64,000 bases of DNA from Tyto alba (Eukaryota > Chordata > Aves > Strigiformes > Tytonidae), in contig NW_024881321.1 of the NCBI RefSeq assembly GCF_018691265.1, positions 12,961,387 to 13,025,386 of the forward strand, written 5' to 3'. The translations under genes and the position numbers were made by a program. The notes under the pieces are model-generated. The model was not told the origin of the DNA and did no database searches. It saw only the letters and a program-made list of their open reading frames with translations. Below are positions 24,008 to 36,733 of the stretch, one piece after another (position 1 is the first letter of the stretch; every line of letters begins with the position of its first letter).

Positions 24008-25241
24008 CTGGTATCCTTCCTAAAAATTTAATACCACTATGATTTACAAGTTACACTTCCATCAGTAATGGATTTGTTGTCAATATGTTATTTTTATCTG
24101 GCCTAAATTTCTCTGCATACGTCGAATTACTTTTTCTGCATTAACATACATATACATAAACCTCCATGCACTTCCATTTGTGCATGTTCAGGAAGTAGTC
24201 ATGTACCATAGAGTCCACACTTTGAAGCATTCACAGCCTACAAAAAATTTTGGTTACTTGTATTTTCAAAGGCATGACATCTTCCATGAGCTGACACCTT
24301 CCAATATATTGAAGTAATTTTACAATGCTTTTGAGAATAAAAAAGCAGGTTTCCTAGACCTGCTTACCTACACATTCCTTGGAAGGAATTTTGTGGCCTG
24401 TTTCTGCAGATGGGAACAAATAGGCTAGTTTATCTACTGTCCAACTAGATGCAGAGCAGGTGACAAAAGACTAAATGTGTATGTTGTTATGCCTAAGCAA
24501 ATACACTTAGAGAAATCATATAAGAAATTTCAGAAGAGTATAATAGTTTAGAGTTGTTAATAATCCCATGAAGTCTCCCAAACCAGGTTGTCTGGAAATG
24601 GAAAGTTCAACCTATAGGGAGGCCACAGTTACATCTCTCTGCCCCTGTCATCTAAAAACCCCCTTGAAATTAGTTCAGATGTATGTTATTATATATCTGG
24701 TTTAGTTCTGGGGTTTTTATAACAGAAATGGTTTAATACTGAATTTGTTTGGAACAACTTTTAGTGACATCTCAGAATAAGAAATACATTTTTGCAACCT
24801 CCTGGTAGTTCCTCTTGGTTGCTTGAAAAGTCAGAGATTTAACCAAATTCTAGCCCTCAGTTGCCCATAGAAGATATCAAACAGACCATTTCCTAATCTC
24901 TCCTGAATACACTTTATGCAACTGCTGAGCTTGTGAGATATTAGGGTTCAAGTTTGTCGAGTCTTTGTGAATAGATAGATGAATTAATTAATGTTAGACT
25001 TGCGACCATTCTGCAGAGAAGTTACAACACTCTTTGAAATCACAAGGGCATGATCCATGCAATCAAGGGTATAGGAAGATGCCACAGGAGGCATTCCAAA
25101 GCAGTCATGGTCCAGAGTGGTTCTGAGCTTCCACTGCACAGCTCAAACCTGGATGATGCAGTGTTCTTCAGTGGTCATAAAAATCCAGCTCTGTTACTTA
25201 TCATGAATTGAACATTGCCTATGTTCAGATGCCTATGCCAC

Positions 25242-25248
25242 TTTTTTT

Positions 25249-25285
<37 letters not shown>

Positions 25286-25294
25286 CTTTTTTTT
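25242..25294. repeat. Interrupted T53 tract
   Basis: T8, C, T35 (25251-25285), C, T8. It yields a false poly-lysine frame on the minus strand. Confidence 0.95.
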
Positions 25295-25531
25295 CCAGGA
25301 TTTAACTGGGTGAAACTTATACTTTGTAATGAAAAATGTAGGTTCACTAGATAATTCAGTTGTTCTTTCTGGTCTTAAAAGTCTATATATCAGCAAATAT
25401 TAACATAAAGCTATATTCTATATAAACTTTCACTGACACATGAAGCCAATTGTAGTGTACCTTTTAGAAATACAGAAGATACAAAATAGTATCTGGGATT
25501 GTTATTCTGTTTTAATGTATTCTGTCATTAA

Positions 25532-25566
25532 AAAACAAACAAACAAGCAAACAAACAAACAAACAA
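25532..25566. repeat. (AAAC)n microsatellite
   Basis: About eight AAAC units with one GC change near the middle. Confidence 0.9.
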
Positions 25567-27023
25567 AACCCCACAAATGACTGCAATTTGTATTCTCAGC
25601 TTAAGTGTCACATTGTGGATGCAGACAGTCACCTTCCAGGGAGAGCAGGAGAAAAGAAATGCAAACAGGATTTGGCAAAACCCCCTTTTGATAATAAATA
25701 AATAAAGATTAAATGTTTTACACATATCTCACACAGATTTCATTCTTTGGTCACAATGAAAAGTCAACATTTGCAAATGGAGATAGTCCAAATACAATAA
25801 TACATGGGCAGCCAGAACAGCAGATTCTCTCCCTGAGAGGATATTGTTATTTAGACAGACTTTATGGCACACAAAGAGCAGACAATATATCTTTATGAAT
25901 TTGCACCCATCTTCAGCATGGCATGGAACTCATTCATCTCATCCACTGAAGCTAATCCTATGAAGAATGTTAGCTCACCTAATCTTATTTCTTCAAAATT
26001 AGCATTTTTTTTTCCCTGCCATACATTTAATTTTAGCAGGACAATCTAACAAATAAAAACACCACAGAGGATTCAAATGAACCTTCTAAATTTGATTGGA
26101 TCACTTAATGAGACCAAAGCACAGTCAGTGTTCAAGTATTTGGAATAATACTAATTTTCAGCATTACTATTTTTTCATTCTCTAGTTCTTAATTTTGATG
26201 CCTAAAAAAGTCTTTATTCCCAAAAGGTGATGATGGATGGTGATAATAAAATATTTATAAAGCATTCTATGATCACAATCATTTACTATCTTTTTTCTCT
26301 CACACCTAGATATTTATGGCACTTGATCAAAATATTTTGTTGAATTGATTTACAGGTAACCTGCTGAGATAGCACCACTTTTGACATGGTCACATTTTCT
26401 CATCTATTAATATGCTTCAAACATGAACCTGCTATCAGTCAAAAACAACTTAAGCCTCAATTTGGAAGATTCTGTCAAATGTTCATCATAAAATAAAATT
26501 TTGATGACTAATATCTACAAATTGCATGTGAGAAAAGGTAGGATTCAATGTGTAAAAAAAGGTATTATTCAATATGAGGAAAACTAGCAGATTTCTGTGA
26601 AATGGACATCAGCAATATTTATTTCAACACTACACAGTTTTGTAAACTTTTTATGCAGTTGCTATATGCCTGATCATTAACTCATGTACAGCAGAAAAAA
26701 TAAAACCAGTCAACTTGAATTTGATTTTTATGATTTTTAAAAGAAGTCTAAATTAACAAGCTGTTTTTCCTGATTGCTCCCTAATTTACAGTAAAAACCT
26801 CATCTTCTGACTTGTGACAAATACAGTTCATTCCTTGAGGGCAGGCAAGATACCTTGTGTTTTTATCAAAGTAAGGATATTGGCTTTACTAATCCATAAC
26901 TGAATAAAAGCACAATTCATCATCACATACATATATATGATGAACTGTGATATCTGTATAAATATATCTACATATAATGGCTTTATTTCTATATATATCT
27001 CTTATATAGCCTATATTTTTACT

Positions 27024-27073
27024 GTTATATATATTATATATATATACATACATATATATATATATATATATAG
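27024..27073. repeat. (TA)n-rich microsatellite
   Basis: About 50 bp of mostly alternating TA with ACATACA interruptions. Confidence 0.85.
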
Positions 27074-30000
27074 TGTCTATTCATCTAAGTCCTTTATCTT
27101 CATTTAACAGAATGGAATGAATAGAGTGATGCACATTGAAGTGAATGTAATTACTCACAAAATGAGCAACTTAATTGCTGTGCTCAAGTTGTGTATGCAG
27201 TCACCTTAAACTCATTCTGTTATCAGTGGAGAGAGAAGCATTTGCTCAAAGTGATTCAGCTCTCTGAAGACCTGATGCACTTTCTGGAGGTGTGAGCTTC
27301 TGTCCATTGATAAAAAGAAAATCCATTCTCTATTTAAAATGGATATGATGAGTCTAAATCTATGTTGCCATACCAGAGGTGTTAGATTAATTCACTCTGA
27401 TCCCTTGAAAACGCACTCTAATAAAGTTTTTCCATTATCGGCAAAATGGTTCCAGCAGCCAGTTGAATAACCCAACAGACAACTATGCTATCCAAAATAC
27501 CCAAATGGCAGTGCATCTCAAGCATACTCAGGAAGGAAGATTATCTGAAGTCTGGAAGAGAACCTAGTGGAGGGAACCTACTATAGTGAAGTTACCTTCC
27601 AGAAAATCAATACTTCAAAATGATTCTTGTTCTCCACACTTGGAAATAGGTGGAAGACCCTGAAATGCTGCTATTTGTAAGAGAGAGAAGAGCATGATTG
27701 TTGAGGTTTCCTGAAGTCTTGAAAGTAGGACAGATCATACAATTAAAAGCATGGAAAACATAAAACTGTGAAAAAGTGAAAATTATTAAACTTATGGGCC
27801 ACATTAAGAAAGGTATCTTTGTAAGTTATTTACTGCACCACAAATCTATTTGAGCTTTAAATTGGGGAAAAACTACATTCAGCCAGAGATGCAAATGGTT
27901 TTATTTACTGTATTTATCTCCAGGACATTCTCAGCCCACACATAGGGTTAATGAAAGTCAAACCATCTATTAAATTTTAGTAGTTTTGTTAGTTTATATT
28001 AATATTATCTGATGAGTAATTCAGTAGTTCTCCCCAAATATCTCCATTTCTCTTCGAAGTCCCAAGTATTGCCTATTTTCCTGTAATCTTGAAATATCAC
28101 TGATAATAATATTTGGCCATTAGTTTAATAGATACTCGATAGCTTAATAACAAGGGTTTCTTTATCCTATTCCAATAATATTTTTTAATAGGAGGTATTA
28201 TATTATAATAAAATGTAACTTTTTTTTTTTCTTTAAAAGGACACCACATGTTTTAAAGTTGCATTAAACATTATTCTTTCAAGCAAGATCTAGAAATAGC
28301 AGTAAGCTGAGTGTCCAGCAGAACTTGATGAAAAAGACTGGAGAACTACAGAGTCTCCAAAACATAACCTTACTGCTCTTATTATCCATCACAGAAACAT
28401 GTAAAGAGGAAACCAGTACAGGGATCACAACAATAGTTCTTATCTAACCACAAAGAGTAGCATTCTTCATTAAAACTAATTCCCATGGAAAATGTTATTT
28501 TACCATAATCATAAAGCTTACTTCACTATCCTACAACCTTTCCAGACTTCCAGGAATTTATCTACAGATTTCAGTGTATTTCTGATTTCGTCTAAGTTTT
28601 ACTTTTTCTCAAATCAAAGCCCCACAGTTTTATGAGGCACACCTGGCTTGGGTTGTCAGTTTGTTTCTCTCCAAAAGTAACAAATCTGGGCTTTATTCAT
28701 GGGAGAAATAGTTCTAAGTGATTAACTTTGGGACCTTTAGCAAATTTATAATATAAAGCTGCCACCAGTAGTAATCAGTGTAGCTTCACTTCAAATTCTA
28801 TAGTTTAGTTGTACTTTTAAACGTTCAGCCTTATTTCCTAAGTATTATTTTCATAGCACTAGATTAACTTCTGTACAGCAGCAAGTGCCAAAGTAAACAT
28901 TTTCCCATGATTTTTTTAATAAAAAAAAAAAAGGAGGAAAAATCAATTGCCTACTCTAAGGAATAAATGAAAAATGGAAAAAAAAAAAAAAAATCTCAAA
29001 AAGCTACAAATCTTACACTCCAAACAACAAATCATGTAGGAGCAAAATGAAAACACAGACATATACTATGGTGTTTAAAAACACAGTGTTAATTAAGAAA
29101 AGTAATTAAGACTATTTTTGTATAGAAATATGAAATTAATTCCATAATTAGGTTAATCACAGCTATCTAAACAAGCATCAAATTTAAGTTGAAACACATA
29201 TTTTTTATGAAGACCATACTAACATATGCTTCTTGTCACTTCTGTGTTTTCCTATTTTTCTTCAGTACAACTCAGACCAAAATCAAATTTAAGTTAAACT
29301 GACTTTGTTGCAAATTTGTGGCAGATGCCTTATGTGTAAGTGCTATTATGTAAAGAAGTAGTTTAACTGACTTGAAAAGACCTTCTGAAGTGCATTTCTC
29401 TTTGCAGAATTAAGACTCAAATCTGGGAGCTCATTCTCCTAACTTAAGCTACATGAATCTGAATAACTGAAGTACATAACAGAAGAAAGTGCTTAAATAA
29501 GGTGCCTAGTAAGCTTGATTATATTGTTGATTTTGTCCATTTTGTCTTCTATTCTACACAAAAAATGTATGCTTGATAAATTTCACAGGACACAGATGTC
29601 AGAAATGCTATTAAACTAATTCAGACAAAAGAATCATTTCCTAATTCTACTTGTATAAGAGCATCTCATTTAGTTCATTTTGTAAAATTCTGTTCACTGC
29701 CAGCTGAGTTGTCAGAACTGAAGTCATATTACACAGAGAATACTAGAAAGTGCTTTCCTTCATTATATATGAGCTACACCCATGCTACAGTTCCTTTATT
29801 TTCTTTAAAACTATATTCATTTACATCATTTTTTCAGGAGAGATATCCATGAGTCTCTTAATGAGCTTATATAGTTTACAGTAACGCTCCCATTAAACAA
29901 ATGTTCCTGAGTCAAAACACATTTTATTAAACTATGCTTGCAAACTAATCTGTGCTGCATTTAGTTAATATATTCAATATACTGAAAATTAATACAGAAG

Positions 30001-31183
30001 CAATGTCTGTATACATTATCTTCCAAATAATTTCGGTTAGTCACACAGTCCTATTGTAATCATTGGAAAGAGTTTTACTTCCAGGCTTTCAAATATTACC
30101 TGGAATACTGAAGAAAAAAAATCTTTGTGATTCTAAAGAGGAAATCAAACCATATTTCACATGAATAGTGAATACATATTTAATGCAGGTTGAAAAAATT
30201 ATTTTGTCTTCTTTCTATTTAATGAAAAATCTCAGCAAACCAAGCCTTCCAAACTTCTTACACTTGTTCTTTACTGTATTATATTTATTCATGCAAGAGA
30301 AGCTAGAAAGCAGGCCACTCTAAGTTGCATGCAAATCTAAGTACACAGTAAAAAGGTTGTCTGAAATTAATGCACATATGGTAGGTCTTCATTAACACAT
30401 TTAGAGGAATATCCTGCAAGGCATTTCCAGGTACCTGAAATTTTTAAATAAAACAAATATTAACAAATATTATTGATTTTTAGATGGATTAAAATGGATT
30501 GAGAGAGATGATGAAGGAATTATTACTATGAGCACAGATCATTAACACTTTTACACATGTAACAGGCTCTTTACATTCTCCTTGATGATTGTACACAGCT
30601 TGGTTTATCAAGTATTCAAAAAAAAAAAAAAATCACTGGAAGTTTGGGAAATTTTGTTCATGTGTAAAGCAAATTTTGGGTAGGAGCATACCAAGAAAAA
30701 CTGTTGGTTTGTTTTCCCTAAACCATTGTTTTTTTTTATGCCAGAAGACAGTATTTAAGACCTGCTTACCTCCTTAGAATTAATTTAATTGTTATAAAAT
30801 GTGGCTAGAAACTTATATTCTGTGCCCAATCATATAAAAATCTGACAATTCCTATATCATGAGTCGCGAATACTTGGCAGTTCACTGGACCTTTTTTTTG
30901 TTTCAGTTTGAGACATAAAGGTAAACAGTAATTTCATAGATTTGAATTTACTGGTTTTATTTTCCATCTTGTAATAATAATAAAAGGAAAAAAAATAAAA
31001 TTCAATGAATAATGTAATTTTGGGAACATACTTAATGAGATATGTTATAGGCTTGTAACACTCAAGTTTCTGGAGATAATGAGCAGTATGAACAGATTTG
31101 TGGTTACTGAACTTGTAGAATTGAAAAACTGTGAAGTAACTCAGATTAACAACCTGAATGAAATCACATATTTTCCTTCTTGC

Positions 31184-31264
31184 AAATAAAATAAAATAAA
31201 ATAAAATAAAATAAAATAAAATAAAATAAAATAAAATAAAATAAAATAAAATAAAATAAAATAA
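31184..31264. repeat. (AAAAT)n microsatellite
   Basis: About sixteen near-perfect pentanucleotide units, roughly 600 bp left of the first solo LTR. Confidence 0.97.
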
Positions 31265-31799
31265 AGCTGATCTGCCAAAATATGAAAAGTAAATGAAGAA
31301 TTCCTGCTGTCGGATTTACACTTCTAGTTTCACCTCCCTGACAGGAACTGCAGTGCAGATGTTAATTACCATTTAGAGAACACCTTGTCAAAACACCTAG
31401 GAATTATTGTTCTGTTAATGACTTTGTCCTGTGCTTGGGTTCAATGACTGATTCAAGCTGAAGAATGCGGAAAAAGATCTCTGACACTTGGTTAGGACAG
31501 CCAGTCTTTCCCTGAAAACCCCAGCTAGTAATGCATAGCTTTGTGCAAAAAATTTAGCTTTAGAAGAAGAACTACCATAAAATTGTAGTTATGAGGGAAT
31601 TAACAGTCACATTTAAGAAGATTATTACCCTTGTATCAAGTGAGTTAATTTATTAATGGTAACTTCAGAGGCATCAAATCATTTAGAAATAATACCAAAC
31701 ACTTAAGAGCAAAATGACCTACCTGAGATTACAGAATACTTTCTTGGTAAACAGACAGAAATATTCCAGACAAATTTATTTAGTGGAATAACAGATAAG

Positions 31800-32291
31800 T
31801 GTCCTGGTTTGGGCTGGACTAGAGTTCCCGTTGGTCTGGCAGCGGGAGGGGTGCTGCAGCACCCTGAAACCCCAGGGGCTCCCCAGGTCCCAGTGCCCTC
31901 ACCTGTGTGCAGGGGCGGGGGGAGCACAGCTGGAGGGCTGGGCCCGGATTGGCTGATATTCTGTGTCATGTGACACTGTGCTCACTATATAAAGGCAGGA
32001 GTGGGCCTGGAGGGGCTCCCACTTCTGGGAGTGTTGCTGTGGTGCCTTTGTGTTGGGGATTGCCAGCCAGGAGCAGGCAGGTGTTGGTTGGCAGGTGGTG
32101 AGCAGCTGTATTGTACATTAACTGCTGATACTGCTGTCAGGGTATTGTTCTGTTACTGTTATTAAACTGTTTTTATCTCCACCCGTGAGTCTCCCTTTGC
32201 CCCTCCGATTCCCTCCCCGTTCCCAAGTGGGGAGAGGGTGGGTGAGTGACTGTGTGGTGTTTAGCTGCTGACCAGACTCAAGAAGTGACAA
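31800..32291 (+). mobile_element. Solo LTR, avian ERVL-like (492 bp, antisense to PCDH9)
   Basis: Begins TGTCCTGGTTTGGGCTGG and ends in a decayed form of the terminal CAAACCACGACA (here CAAGAAGTGACA), so it has TG...CA ends. Flanks ATAAG and ATAGG are a 5-bp target duplication with one change, the size expected for ERVL-type elements. Inside are a TATATAAA box (31986-31993), an ATTAAA poly(A) signal (32161-32166) just before a CTGTTTTTATCTCCACCC segment, and a much higher GC content than the flanks. No retroviral coding region accompanies it, so it is a recombination-derived solo LTR. Frames inside it are not genes. The family is recognised from the recalled start and end consensus only. Confidence 0.82.
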
Positions 32292-34828
32292 TAGGGGCAG
32301 CTGCTTCTCCATATATTAATTGAAAACATACCTCTTCTCCTTTGAAATAGGTCTGAATTTTGCTACTGCCTTAGTTGGGTGTAAAACTGTGTCTTTTGTC
32401 TCTATACAACACCATATTAATTTTACTAGCAAGTCTGATTTAGGAAAGCATGCCCTCAAGGAAACGGATCAATCCCCTACAAGTCATTGCTTTACCTTTT
32501 AGCTTCCCTATATACCATACCAAATCTTCCTTTACAAGTTCTTCAGCCTAAGACTCTACTTTTTCCAAGTTGTCTGTATATAGTTCTGATTACTCTCTTT
32601 CTGACCTGTTTTTAGCTCAGGTCTCATCAGTGTTCCCATTTTTTTCTCCAAAAAACTATTTCCTCCCACCATCTTCTCAGCTGCCTGGATGATAAGTCCT
32701 TCTCTTACACATTTGTATCACTGAATTTAGTTACCACATTGCACTTAAAATGAGTGACGGGCTTCTTTTTGTACTTCATTTAGGTATAAAACTGAAAGTT
32801 ACTTAAATACAGAGTCATAAGAAAAGTAGGATTCATTATACCCTAGGGTTCATCTCTAGAGACAGTCATCTGATTATGCAAAGAGGTTTCATCTTACATA
32901 TTTTCAACTTAAAATGTGATGAAGTGCTACATAGGACAGAAGTATAGGACTGAGATTCAGATTCAAAATTCAGATGTGTACAATGTATATTTCTACATGG
33001 GAACCATAGATATGTATTTTCTAATTTTGCATTTTAATTAACAGATATCCTGCCAATCTTATTGGTCTAATCAATACAATATGATAATTCTCCAAACCAA
33101 ATGTAGAAAAGTGAGTCTGTACAGCTCTTTATATTATACTGTTTTGACTATATTTCCATTAACGATAAGGAGAAGTTAAGGCACCTAACTCTAAGGGACA
33201 TACCTTCATTATAGATAGCTAAATTTAGCATTTGACTCTGGAGTTATGTCCTACCCTTGGCTTTGCTGTAACACTTCATCAATTTGATCTCTTAATGTGC
33301 GTGCATAGATTAGGAAGCCTTCCCTTACACAAGTGTTTCTTTAAAACTAATTGCTATATCAAACCACTGACTTTTTTTACTTACAAAATTAAACCCACTG
33401 AACCAATTAATTTTTCCTGAGCTGTTACTTGTGAGTGGATTCCATTTGGACAGAACAGAGACCCTACTCTAACAAGGCTTTCAGATGTGCTCAAAGCACA
33501 TGCTGAAGAGTTTCAGGACAATTTTTCTAGAGAAAATTTTAATTTCTTCTGCATAGTGACACAGAAATAGAATGGAATTTCATAGAAATACCAAGGACAG
33601 CATTCACTTTCACAGTATTGCAGATGTCTATCACAGCAGTATGGATTTCTGCAGTATTAAGGGACCGAAGCTGTAGCTGTAGGACAGTGGGCTAGGCCAA
33701 CAAAACTGAAACCCAAACAGTTGTAAATTCCACTAATGCTAATTCTTGAGTGCAAGGTGAGATGAAGAACCCTTCAAAAAAGTTTGAAAAGATGGATTAT
33801 ATTGTAAGTTATGTTGCATTTGGTCCCCCATTCAGGAATTAAGTGCTAGCAGTATTCCTGATTAAAATGGAAAATATTGTTCCCTGCTGTGGGGAGAAAA
33901 ATAGCAATGGAAGTGGAAAACACCTGGCAGGAAACTTGACTATTAATTTTTTTATTAAGCACTGCATTTTTTTTTTCTTTATTAATTAATCTATTTCACA
34001 GTTGCAGGTAATCACTTTACAACTTCTCAGTAGTCTTCCTTTCAAAGGAACTTTACACTCTGTCAGTTTCTATACCTGTGTTGTCAAAGAACATGGGAAT
34101 GACATAAACACCTTGGTAATTTGTTCACTGATGGTTTGCATATCCCTTCCACAGTGCTCTTTTTACAGAAAGTAGTAACATTAAAAACATTCTTTGTGCC
34201 AGTGGTTATTCATAGACAATGTATTCTCTGGGTCTATGTTAGTTTACTAAGTAAACCTTCAAGGTCCTACTATTTTACAGCTGAAAGATGGACATAGTAA
34301 GATCTCCTTGTTGACAGGACTGAATAAGTGACTGCAACATTTGTCTGCACAAATGCTCACCTCAGCATGGCTTGCAGCAGTCACAGCACCAACTAGAAAT
34401 ACTTGCTTAAACGTCATGCTAACTCTGTCGGATATCATCTTAGGATCCCTGTCAATACTTGATGTGCTTTTGTCTGATACCTGCTGTTTACTGGGGAGGC
34501 ATTTACTACAGACAAACAGGCACAATTAATCAGAGGAAAACTCCAAATTCAACACCAACTGATTTTATAAATATGTGAAGTATGAGATGAGTGCTACCTT
34601 ACTGGGATGTCATAAATGTACACCTAATCTTACAGGAGAGACAAGCAAGCACAAGTTACCACAAATCTATAAGAATTGATCTGAAGGAATTAAGCAGAAT
34701 TAAAAAGGAAAATATAACACCATGTCAACTGATTAATTGGAAGATCTGAAACCTATTTTAAGAATGATAGATAATATGAGATTACTTCTACAAATGAAGT
34801 AATTTACAATGGTAAAGGAAATTGAGTA
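32292..34828. other. Intron stretch, nothing recognised
   Basis: Unique AT-rich sequence between the solo LTR and a CR1 fragment. Short frames on both strands (for example the overlapping pair near 34259-34529) have no known domain. Confidence 0.5.
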
Positions 34829-35111
34829 AATCTCATCTTTCTGGACTTCAGTAAAGCATGTGATGAAGTGCCATATAGGAAATTATTTTAGTTCAGCTAG
34901 AATATATGCTAATAGAATCTGTAGCTTGATTCAAAGACTGAATAGATAGTGCTGAAAGGGGAAGTATGGGGCAGGAGAGAGGTTCCGCACAATTCAATAC
35001 CAGAACTAATCCTGAATAATATTTTCAGTAATGACCTTGATATAAATATAAATGAAAGGCTGATACTATCTGCTCCTGACACTAAACTGGGAAGTACCAT
35101 CAGTAAAGACA
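34829..35111 (+). mobile_element. CR1-like LINE fragment, reverse-transcriptase core
   Basis: The plus strand encodes NLIFLDFSKACDEVPYRK from 34829, matching the CR1 motif LDFSKAFDTV. After a frame change it encodes PELILNNIFSNDLD and SAPDTKLGS (to about 35096), matching GPxLFNIFINDLD and FADDTKLG of the polymerase palm. The catalytic FADD is changed to SAPD, and stops and frame breaks are present, so it is inactive. The part in between (about 34885-34975) is poorly preserved. Likely CR1, the dominant bird LINE, though a related clade is possible. Confidence 0.72.
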
Positions 35112-36009
35112 AAGTTATCTTATCAAAAGGACTAGAGAACTAAAAAAAAAAACAACAAAAAAAAAACAAAAAAAAAACAGGAGTCTTTCTTAGTAGGGAA
35201 GACTAGGTGATTTAACTTGTTTCACTGAGGAAAATGAAACCAGAGAGAGAAAAAGGTGAAGAGCACAGGTAAACAAATAGAGATGTAAAATGACTTTGTA
35301 ATTTAATAGATAGTGTTGTCATGAGAATAAATCTAATGACATGGTGTCTATGATAACAGACTACTGGACCCCTTCCCAATATTTAGATTGTTGTATTTGC
35401 AGAAATTCTACAAGAAAAAACAGTAGACATTTTTATTTTGCATATCCATGTAAGTTCATATTCTTACATTTAATTTCTTAAAGTCTGACTACAGTCATGG
35501 CAGCTGATGTACAATAGAAGTTTGCACTGTAATAAAGTATTAAGACACTATAGTCACAATGTACTGTTTCTAATACAAGATAGTTAAAAGGATTTATAAT
35601 TCCATACAGAGAGAATATGCAGCATTAAGAATAAGAACTCTTAGCAAGAAGGTGTGATTTTTCAGTATGAATGCTGTCCAGCATTCATGCACTTTTGAAA
35701 ATCTCACCTAGTAAAAGAAGGTACTAGAAGTAGGAATGATCTGATGAAATACTGGCATTTATAATTGCAGAATACCTTTCAGTTAATCATCTAGATTCTT
35801 TAAACAGGCTCTTTTACAATGTGATTCATCTGAACTCCTTTAGGTTTTACTTTATTATGAGATGAATTGTGCCCTGAAAGTGTCTACTTCTCCCTGCTGA
35901 TTATTAAATTACCCAAAATGCCTAGTTCAGATGTATACATGGGATCCTTAGCTTCTACAGCTGAAGCAACAGAAGACAGATCTTTCAAAATATCTACTAA
36001 ATCAAAGAC
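35112..36009. other. Intron stretch, A-rich patch and unique DNA
   Basis: Starts with an interrupted A/C tract (about 35143-35178) that may have arisen from slippage at the right edge of the CR1 relic. The rest is unique AT-rich sequence without a gene. Confidence 0.5.
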
Positions 36010-36175
36010 AATGTGTTTGACCTTAGCTATGTCATTTAGTTCCTCTGTGTCTTTACTACTTGTTTATAAAATGAGGATAATAGAATGTCCATACCTTATA
36101 CAGCAATTCAGTGTGTTGTGGAATACATGGTGCTCTAATACGATGGCAATGGATGCCCTGTAAGTACTTAAGCCT
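36010..36175 (+). mobile_element. MIR-like SINE relic
   Basis: The order GTTTGACCTTAGCTATGTCA, then TTCCTCTGTGTC, then TATAAAATGAGGATAATAGA (about 36062-36081), then GTAAGTACTTAA, follows the MIR core and 3' half. The consensus as I recall it reads GTGTGACCTTGGGCAAGT, CTCTGTGCCTCAGTTTCC, GTAAAATGGGGATAATA and GTAAGCGCTTA. It is strongly diverged, as expected for an amniote-age relic. The tRNA-like head is not recognisable. Confidence 0.6.
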
Positions 36176-36644
36176 TTTCTGGATTGTTAAATGAGGAAAC
36201 CAAGAAGAACAGACAGTAAAGCTCACAAACTAATTTATTTTCAGAGAGGGCCATTTGACATTTCCCTAAAGCAAAGCATCATTGAAGGATGGTGTTCATG
36301 TAAAGCACGCTATGATTAATTATAATGACAGTGATGTTTTTGAAAGATGGGGTATCCCTCCCTCCTGAATAAGAGAATTCACATAGGGTATGTTTTTCTC
36401 TCTGTCACAAGCTGTTCCATTTGTCTCATGATTCAAGTAAACAATTGCTGCATCAACAAAAGTATCTTTTGTGTTTATTGCCCACTGATACATAACACAT
36501 ACTTTTAAATGTTCTTTGTCCTCTTTTAAGACAGCTATCAGGGAAATGTTTGCCAGCATTCAAATCTTCAGTGAAAAATTAATTGCAAATGTTACTAGTG
36601 TTATACAGTGACTCTAGTGATATGTGCTTGTTTCATATATGCAA

Positions 36645-36733
36645 GGGCTGATTTAGATCTTATTTACAACAATGCCAGTTGACTTCAGTTGAATTACTCT
36701 TAATTTACCCTAAAATCACTGTCAGAATCATCC
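36645..36733. mobile_element. Palindromic MITE-like relic
   Basis: Runs from GGGCTGATTTAGATCT to GTCAGAATCATCC, with TTGACTTCAGTTGAATTACT in the middle and AATTTACC to its right. This is the order seen in ancient sauropsid palindromic repeats as I recall them (GGGCCTGATTCTGATC, TTACACCAGTGTAAAT, CCATTGACTTCAATGGAGTT and the mirror image). Diverged and non-coding. Confidence 0.5.

Larger units (their letters stand above)
17409..31799. other. Intron stretch: unique AT-rich DNA and simple repeats
   Basis: No exon-like frame or recognisable transposon. Contents seen are homopolymers at 19018-19038, 21175-21191, 23977-24007 and 25242-25294, (GGTT)n at 19039-19064, (AAAC)n at 25532-25566, TA-rich DNA at 27024-27073, a perfect 20-bp palindrome at 22730-22749, and (AAAAT)n at 31184-31264. 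Frames such as 22748-23062 (104 codons) have no known domain. Confidence 0.5.

Noticed and set aside
25175..25396. Poly-lysine frame on the minus strand
   Set aside because: Produced by the interrupted T53 tract.
31703..32312. Small frames around the first LTR
   Set aside because: They overlap LTR promoter and poly(A) sequence on both strands and have no coding character.
36320..36559. 79-codon minus-strand frame considered as an alternative PCDH9 exon
   Set aside because: No convincing acceptor or donor and no similarity to protocadherin tails. Probably chance.
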